From Motilibacter deserti (lineage in GTDB: Bacteria; Actinomycetota; Actinomycetes; Motilibacterales; Motilibacteraceae): DNA of 64,000 nt. The notes beneath the pieces are model-generated. The model saw nothing but the letters and a program-made list of their open reading frames with translations. It did not search any database and had not been told where the DNA came from. The stretch covers positions 1 through 64,000 of the forward strand of contig NZ_JAANNP010000001.1 of the NCBI RefSeq assembly GCF_011250635.1, written 5' to 3'. A program made the position numbers and the translations under genes. Each line of letters starts with the position of its first letter. The first letter of the stretch is position 1. Shown here piece by piece: positions 59,331-64,000 of this stretch.

Positions 59331-59819
59331 TCACACCGGCGCGAGCAGGCCGTCCATCTGCTCGACGGCGGACGACATGCCCTCCGCCATGCCCATCTCG
59401 ACCAGCTGGTGCATCTGCTCGTCCGTGGCGAAGTGCGACGTGATCGTCATCCGCGTGCCGCCGGCCGCTTCCTCCAGCGCCACCCGCACGGTGACGGTCG
59501 GCATCCCCGCGTCCGGGTTGCCCTCGGCGTCGCCGAATCCGTCCTCGAACTCCAGGGAGGAGGGCTCGTCGAGGGCCACGAAGCGCCACCAGCCGTGCGC
59601 CTTCTCCCCCTCCGGGCCGGTCATGTAGTAGCGCGACTCCCCGCCAGGCTCGGGCTGATGCTTGGTGAACGTCGCGGGCCAGGTCGGCGGCCCCCACCAC
59701 CGCTCGAGCCGACGCGGGTCCACCCACAGCTGCCAGACGGCGCTCGGCGGCGAGGCGAGCTCCGCGACGATCGTGAAGGTCCGGGCAGCGGCGTCCGGGG
59801 TCGTGCTGACGACGGTCAT
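59331..59819 (-). CDS. SRPBCC/AHSA1-domain protein
   Basis: A 162-residue START-like (SRPBCC) protein of the AHSA1 group, which forms a hydrophobic pocket. ASPPSAVWQLWVDPRRLERWWGPPTWPATF at 25-55, then YYMTGPEGEKAHGWWRF and GTRMTITSHFATDEQMHQLVEMGMAEGM are hallmark segments. The ATG overlaps the stop of the ArsR-type regulator. Such pairs are frequent; the ligand is unknown. Confidence 0.92.
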   Translation of the reverse strand: MTVVSTTPDAAARTFTIVAELASPPSAVWQLWVDPRRLERWWGPPTWPATFTKHQPEPGGESRYYMTGPEGEKAHGWWRFVALDEPSSLEFEDGFGDAEGNPDAGMPTVTVRVALEEAAGGTRMTITSHFATDEQMHQLVEMGMAEGMSSAVEQMDGLLAPV

Positions 59820-60157
59820 GGCGTGTCCTTCCGGGAGTCCTCGGCGAGCAGCTCCTCCATGCGCCCGATCCGGCCGCGCCAGAGCTCCTCGTAGTCGTCG
59901 AGCAGGCGGCCGACGGCCCGGACCGTGTCGATCTCCCCGCGCACCAGCTGCTCCCGCCCGCGCCGCTGCTTCGTGACGAGGGCGGCCCGCTCGAGCACCG
60001 CGACGTGCTTCTGCACGGCGGCGAAGCTCATCGCGTACCCCGCGGCGAGCGTCGAGACCGAGGCCGGCTCGCGGAGCACCCGCGTCACGATGTCGCGTCG
60101 CGTCGGGTCGGCCAGGGCCGCGAAGACCCGGTCGGGGTCGACCTGACGTGCAACCAC
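59816..60157 (-). CDS. ArsR-family transcriptional regulator
   Basis: A 113-residue winged-helix regulator: VFAALADPTRRDIVTRVL, VSTLAAGYAMSFAAVQKHVAVLERAALV (recognition helix) and GREQLVRGEI (wing). It lacks the metal-binding cysteines of ArsR/SmtB sensors, as expected for the subgroup paired with AHSA1 proteins. The GTG start overlaps a palindrome and follows a TAACGT -10, so autoregulation is likely. Coupled to the SRPBCC gene by ATGA. Confidence 0.91.
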   Translation of the reverse strand: MVARQVDPDRVFAALADPTRRDIVTRVLREPASVSTLAAGYAMSFAAVQKHVAVLERAALVTKQRRGREQLVRGEIDTVRAVGRLLDDYEELWRGRIGRMEELLAEDSRKDTP

Positions 60158-60171
60158 AAGGTTGTACGTTA
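60151..60171 (-). promoter_or_regulatory. Palindromic operator and leaderless promoter of the arsR-type gene
   Basis: CAACC-ACAA-GGTTG (60151-60164) is a perfect inverted repeat covering the GTG start of the regulator (60155-60157). TAACGT (60166-60171, minus strand) ends eight bases before that GTG. Binding here would block its own transcription. Confidence 0.55.
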
Positions 60172-60220
60172 CTCGCCGGCAGTGGCGCCCACAACCCCTT
60201 CACGCCCGGTCGGGACGGCG

Positions 60221-60254
60221 ACGGGCCAGGGCCGCCGGAGCAGCCCTGGCCCGT
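60221..60254 (-). terminator. Terminator of the carbohydrate ABC importer operon
   Basis: ACGGGCCAGGGC (60221-60232) pairs perfectly with GCCCTGGCCCGT (60243-60254), 15 bases after the permease stop on the minus strand. Confidence 0.8.
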
Positions 60255-60269
60255 ACCGCCGCGAGCGCG

Positions 60270-61154
60270 TCAGCCCTTGAGGCCGGAGCGCGAGACCCCC
60301 TCGATCACGAACCGCTGCGCGAAGACGAACAGCGCGAGCACCGGCGCGCTGGCGATCACGGCACCGGCCATGATCAGGTCGTAGCGCACATTGTTCGCCG
60401 ACTGCAGGGTCGACAGCCCCGGGGGCAGCGTCTGGGTCTCGGGGCTGAAGAGGACGTACACCGGCCACAGGAAGTCGTTCCAGTTGGTGAGGAACGCCAG
60501 CAGCGCGAGGGTCACCAGGGCCGGGCGGGACAGCGGCAGGACGACGCGCACGAAGATCTGCCACTTGTTCGCGCCGTCGAGCACGGCCGCTTCCTCGAGC
60601 TCGTTCGGCAGCGACAGGAAGAACTGACGCAGGAAGAAGACGCCGAACGCCGAGGCCGCCGTCGGGATGATGACGGCGAGCAGGGTGTCCAGCCACTGCA
60701 GGTTCCCGACGATGAGGTAGTTCGGGATGATGAGGATGACCGGCGGGACGAAGAGCGTGGCGATGATGAGGCCGAACACGACCTTCTTGAACCGGAACTC
60801 CATGCGTGCCAACGGGTACGCCGCCATGGCCGCGGTCGCCACGACGAGCGCCGCATTGCACGCCGCCGCGATCATGCTGTTCACGAACCACCGCAGCACC
60901 GGCGTGCCTTCCGCGTCGAGGATGTCGCGGTAGGCCTGCAGCGTCGGCGTCTCCGGGATCCACGTCGGCGGGACGGCCGTGGCCTCCTGCCGCGTCTTGA
61001 ACGACGTGACGAGCATGAAGATGAGCGGGCTGATGAACAGCACGGCGAGGACGATCAGGACGACGTAGCGCAGCGCGAGCTTGCCGCCCTTGCGGCGCCG
61101 GCCTGCAGGTGCCGCCTCCTGGGGGGCGGGACGGGTGTCGACGACGGTCGCCAT
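60270..61154 (-). CDS. Carbohydrate ABC transporter permease (MalG type)
   Basis: A 294-residue permease with six membrane spans, from LALRYVVLIVLAVLFISPLIFML to LIMAGAVIASAPVLALFVFAQR. The EAA loop EEAAVLDGANKWQIFVRVVLPL contacts an ATPase. No ATPase gene is in the window, so a shared MsmK-like ATPase is likely. ATG 61154 is one base from the upstream permease stop, implying co-translation. Sugar specificity is not evident. Confidence 0.93.
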   Translation of the reverse strand: MATVVDTRPAPQEAAPAGRRRKGGKLALRYVVLIVLAVLFISPLIFMLVTSFKTRQEATAVPPTWIPETPTLQAYRDILDAEGTPVLRWFVNSMIAAACNAALVVATAAMAAYPLARMEFRFKKVVFGLIIATLFVPPVILIIPNYLIVGNLQWLDTLLAVIIPTAASAFGVFFLRQFFLSLPNELEEAAVLDGANKWQIFVRVVLPLSRPALVTLALLAFLTNWNDFLWPVYVLFSPETQTLPPGLSTLQSANNVRYDLIMAGAVIASAPVLALFVFAQRFVIEGVSRSGLKG

Positions 61155-61155
61155 C

Positions 61156-62142
61156 TCAGGCCGCCTTCTTCTCGCGGAACAGCCAGAACACCGCCAGGCT
61201 GAGCACCATGAGGAACAGCGTCAGCACATAGCTCATAGCGGCCGCGTCACCCATGCGGAAGTTGCGCAGCCCGGTCTCGGTGATCGTGTAGATGACGGTG
61301 CGCGTCTCGGTGCCGGGCTGCCCGAGCGTCATCAGGTAGGACTGCCCGAACATGTTGACCGACGCGATGATGGTGACCATCGTGACGAAGGACGTCACCG
61401 GGCGCAGCCCGGGCAGCGTGACGTTGCGGAACCGCTGCCACGCGTTGGCGCCGTCGACCTTCGCCGCTTCGTAGAGCTCGGCGGGGATGTCCTGCAGCCC
61501 GGCGAGGTAGATCACGGCGTTGAACCCGAGGGTCCACCACACCGTCACGCCGACGAGGGCGACCCAGGCCTCCGGCACCGAGGTGAGCCACGGGATGTCG
61601 TCGGGCAGCCCGACCACTCCCATGTAGTGGTTGACGATCCCGATGTTGCGGTCGAGCAGGAAGCGCCACAGCACGCCGATGACGGCGACACCGAGGACGT
61701 ACGGCGCGAAGTAGACCGCCCGGAAGAGGTTGCGCCCGCGGAACCTCTGGTTCATGACGATGGCGACGGCCAGCGGGACGATCAGCAGCAACGGCACGCT
61801 GAAGACCGTGAAGATGGCGGTGGCCTGCATGCCGTCCCAGAAGGGGCCGGCGGTGATGGAGTCGGAGTCGAAGAGGTTGGTGTAGTTGCGCAGCCCCACC
61901 CAGGGCTTTCCGGGCAGGGTGTAGTCGTAGTCGTGCAGGCTGATCCAGAACCCGTAGACGATCGGCGCGACGACGAAGGTGCCGAAGAGCACGAGATAGG
62001 GCAGCAGGAACAGCCACGGCGTCGCCCACGACGTCAGTCGCCGGCCCGACGGGGCGCGGCGTGTGGTGGAGACCTCCAGGCGGTCGGGTGCCAGCGGTGG
62101 CGCCGCGACCTCCTTCGTCGTGGGACGGGTCGAGGAGCTCAC
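61156..62142 (-). CDS. Carbohydrate ABC transporter permease (MalF type)
   Basis: A 328-residue permease with about six spans, starting WLFLLPYLVLFGTFVVAPIVYGF, and the EAA loop YEAAKVDGANAWQRFRNVTLPGLRP. A charged cytoplasmic N-terminus of ~35 residues precedes the first span. The GTG start lies 7 bases after the binding-protein stop. Partner of the MalG-type permease that follows. Confidence 0.93.
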   Translation of the reverse strand: MSSSTRPTTKEVAAPPLAPDRLEVSTTRRAPSGRRLTSWATPWLFLLPYLVLFGTFVVAPIVYGFWISLHDYDYTLPGKPWVGLRNYTNLFDSDSITAGPFWDGMQATAIFTVFSVPLLLIVPLAVAIVMNQRFRGRNLFRAVYFAPYVLGVAVIGVLWRFLLDRNIGIVNHYMGVVGLPDDIPWLTSVPEAWVALVGVTVWWTLGFNAVIYLAGLQDIPAELYEAAKVDGANAWQRFRNVTLPGLRPVTSFVTMVTIIASVNMFGQSYLMTLGQPGTETRTVIYTITETGLRNFRMGDAAAMSYVLTLFLMVLSLAVFWLFREKKAA

Positions 62143-62149
62143 GGTCGGG

Positions 62150-63502
62150 TCACCCGAACTTCTTCTTGTTCTCCTCCATCAGCTTGGAGGCTCTGGACGC
62201 CTGGGACTTCAGCGCGTCCGCCGGCGACTCCTTGAGCAGGGTCGCGTTCGCGACCGCGATCTCGAGCGTCTGCGCCTGCACGTCACCGAGGCCGGGCACC
62301 GGCGGCAGGAACTTCAACGTGTCGATCTTCGCGGCGATCGGGCCCTGCGGCGAGTCCTGCACCTGCGCGGTCTCGCGGACCGACTTGCGCGCCGGGATCA
62401 TGCCCGCGCCCGCCCATTCGGCGGACTTCCGGCTGATCCAGTCGATGAAGACCTTGGCCGCCTGGAGCTTGTTGTCGTCGCCGGTCGTCTGCCGCGTGAT
62501 GTAGAAGTTGTGCGAGTTGGCCCAGACGTGGTCCATCTCGCCGATCTTCGGCACCGGGGAGAGCGTGTTCTCCACGCCCGCGGACTTCAAGTCGTTGATC
62601 TGCCAGATGCCGTCCCACGTGATGGGCACCTCGCCGTTCTTGAACGCGACGTACTGCGAGTCCTGCGCGACGTTCTTCGGGCTGTAGCCCTTGTTGATCA
62701 CATCGACCATCCACTGCAGCGCGGCGACGCCCTCCTCGGAGTCGAAGGTGGCCTTCGTGCCGTCCTCGGAGTACGGCTCGCCGCCGTTCTGCCAGAGCAG
62801 CGAAAGGAACATCAGGTGAGCAGGCCACCGCGTCGGCATCCAGAACGGGTTGGCGGTGCCCGACGCCTTCAGCTCGTCCAGCGCGGCCGTGAAGGACTCG
62901 CCGTCCGTCGGCATCTCGCTGATCCCGGCCTTCTGCATCGGCGCAGGCAGCGAGTACATCGCCAGCGAGTGGACGTCGAGCGGGATGCCGTAGCGGGCGT
63001 CCTGGTAGATGCCCGCCTGCCACACCTCGGGGGTGAAGTCCTCCTCGGTGAGGCCGATCGCGTTCGCGACGTCGTCGACCGGCACGATCACCTTGCGGGC
63101 GGCGTTGGTGGCGAGCTGGTCCAGGTGCATCGCCCCCACGTCCGGTCCCTTGCCGGCCGTGACCGCCGCCGGCATGCGCTGGTAGTACTCGGCCCACTGG
63201 ACCGTGTTCTCCGCGATCTTGATGTTCTGGTGCTCGGCCATGAAGTCCTTGACCAGCTGCTTCATGAACGGGCCGTCGCCGCCGGTGAAGCCGTTCCAGT
63301 AGGACAGCGTCACGTCGGGACCGTCGTAGGTGCCGCTGAACGTCGCCGCCGGCTGCGCGCCGCCGCCTGCGCCCCCGGCCGCCTCACCCGCGCTCTTGCC
63401 CCCGCCGCACCCCGCGATCAGCGCGCCGGCGGCGGCGCCCACGCCGAGGCCCATGAAGCGGCGGCGGGAGATGGACGATCCGAAACCAAGGTTGTCGTTC
63501 AC
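62150..63502 (-). CDS. Extracellular carbohydrate-binding lipoprotein (ABC solute-binding, family 1)
   Basis: A 450-residue solute-binding protein. The N-terminus combines a Tat motif (ISRRRFMGLG) with a lipobox ending LIAGC (Cys32), so it is probably Tat-exported and lipid-anchored. The body has VTLSYWNGFTGGDGPFMKQLVKDF, YYQRMPAAVTAGKGPDVGAMHL and VPITWDGIWQINDL, typical of oligosaccharide-binding proteins. GTG 63502 follows AAGGAGG; the longer frame upstream reads through the next gene and is not real. Confidence 0.93.
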   Translation of the reverse strand: MNDNLGFGSSISRRRFMGLGVGAAAGALIAGCGGGKSAGEAAGGAGGGAQPAATFSGTYDGPDVTLSYWNGFTGGDGPFMKQLVKDFMAEHQNIKIAENTVQWAEYYQRMPAAVTAGKGPDVGAMHLDQLATNAARKVIVPVDDVANAIGLTEEDFTPEVWQAGIYQDARYGIPLDVHSLAMYSLPAPMQKAGISEMPTDGESFTAALDELKASGTANPFWMPTRWPAHLMFLSLLWQNGGEPYSEDGTKATFDSEEGVAALQWMVDVINKGYSPKNVAQDSQYVAFKNGEVPITWDGIWQINDLKSAGVENTLSPVPKIGEMDHVWANSHNFYITRQTTGDDNKLQAAKVFIDWISRKSAEWAGAGMIPARKSVRETAQVQDSPQGPIAAKIDTLKFLPPVPGLGDVQAQTLEIAVANATLLKESPADALKSQASRASKLMEENKKKFG

Positions 63503-63528
63503 AGGAGCCTCCTTGCTCTTGCTGCGCG

Positions 63529-64000
63529 TCAGCGCCGGTAGAGGTGGAACCAGTCGAAGTCGGCTGTCGCGCCGGCCCCGCCGTGGGAGATCAATCCGAT
63601 CCGGACGTCTACCCCGGCCGGGAGGGTCCATGTGCCCCCGTGGGCCCAGGTCATGCCGTCGCGGCTGGTGGAGGCCCGGAGCAGGTGCTCCCCCGTCCCC
63701 GACGTCGTGTGATGGATCCGCAGCCAGGTCGTCTCCGCCGGCGGCCCCACGATCGTCCCGCCGTACGCGAGCCGGCCGGCGTACGGCATCTCCTTGCCGA
63801 ACTCCGTCTGCCGCGTGTTCCAGATCGCCACGTGGCTCAACCGGGCCCACAGGTCGTCGTCGACGTACGCCACCAGCCCGGCCTGGGAGTAGTTGCGCAC
63901 CTCGTCGACCCCGAGGTCGATGCTCAGCTTCGTCTCGGCCGTCCACTCGCCCGGCGGCGGCGTACGCAGCAACAGCGAGACGTCCGCCCCGGGGCCGCCG
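63529..64000 (-). CDS. C-terminal part of a probable glycoside hydrolase (concanavalin-like domain), cut by window edge
   Basis: The frame runs off the right edge, so only the last 156 residues are seen and the start is beyond the window. They form a beta-sandwich resembling DUF1349/beta-xylosidase C-terminal domains: VRNYSQAGLVAYVDDDLWARLSHV, TTWLRIHHTTSG and ADFDWFHLYR at the end. Such domains sit at the C-terminus of GH43-like enzymes. It ends 26 bases before the binding-protein gene, so the importer probably carries the sugar the enzyme releases. Confidence 0.75.
   Translation of the reverse strand, partial: GGPGADVSLLLRTPPPGEWTAETKLSIDLGVDEVRNYSQAGLVAYVDDDLWARLSHVAIWNTRQTEFGKEMPYAGRLAYGGTIVGPPAETTWLRIHHTTSGTGEHLLRASTSRDGMTWAHGGTWTLPAGVDVRIGLISHGGAGATADFDWFHLYRR

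Overview
The window is chromosomal DNA from a very GC-rich actinobacterium. Evidence: strong G/C bias at third codon positions, many GTG starts, WhiA, RbpA, OpcA, a DivIVA-family protein, a SufR-led suf operon, and a conserved actinobacterial backbone order (suf - ctaA - ctaB - tkt/tal/zwf/opcA/pgl - secG - tpiA/pgk/gap - whiA/yvcK/rapZ/uvrC - uvrA - uvrB/coaE - rpsA - polA). A cytoplasmic chemoreceptor suggests a motile lineage. I cannot name the genus from sequence alone.

Layout. 1-1028 has no convincing gene. On the minus strand it looks like the promoter and leader region of an rRNA operon whose genes would lie beyond the left edge, and its right end is a decayed 47-bp tandem duplication of the sufT 3' end. 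1029-7731 (minus) is a tightly coupled operon sufR-sufB-sufD-Rieske ferredoxin-sufC-sufS-sufU-sufT. 7857-10646 (plus) is an ABC exporter pair and heme A synthase. 10643-12915 holds a MetE-like barrel protein and a quinone-oxidoreductase-like protein. 12817-17757 (minus) is two unpaired histidine kinases downstream of heme O synthase. 18081-24814 (plus) is the pentose phosphate operon. 24979-27727 is an apparent insertion carrying a soluble chemoreceptor and a TIR-transmembrane protein. 27893-31832 (minus) is rbpA, secG and the triose part of glycolysis. 31963-36969 is whiA-yvcK-rapZ-uvrC, followed by an orphan NarL-type regulator and uvrA.

41144-43918 carries a Tat-exported protein, then an overlapping MBL hydrolase - HprK-like kinase - PqqD-like trio. 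44048-46545 (minus) is truncated hemoglobin, flavohemoprotein and a DivIVA-family protein. A second Tat-exported protein with the same leader lies at 46969. 47637-52001 is uvrB-coaE-rpsA. 52251-55361 has a methyltransferase, a siderophore-binding lipoprotein behind an IdeR/DtxR-like box, a uronate-dehydrogenase-like enzyme and a small membrane protein. 55454-60157 has polA, a thioesterase and an ArsR/AHSA1 pair. 60270-64000 is a carbohydrate ABC importer operon plus the C-terminus of a probable glycoside hydrolase.

How it fits together. Fe-S cluster assembly, heme A/O synthesis, NADPH production, lower glycolysis and excision repair form a conserved housekeeping block. The most interesting additions are: (i) matching PafBC-type (RecA-independent DNA-damage) promoter motifs in front of both uvrA and uvrB; (ii) the TIR-membrane-PPC-like receptor inserted between terminators; (iii) the HprK-PqqD pair lying between two Tat proteins that share a nearly identical leader, which may be a maturation system for exported proteins; and (iv) recurring leaderless promoter geometry.
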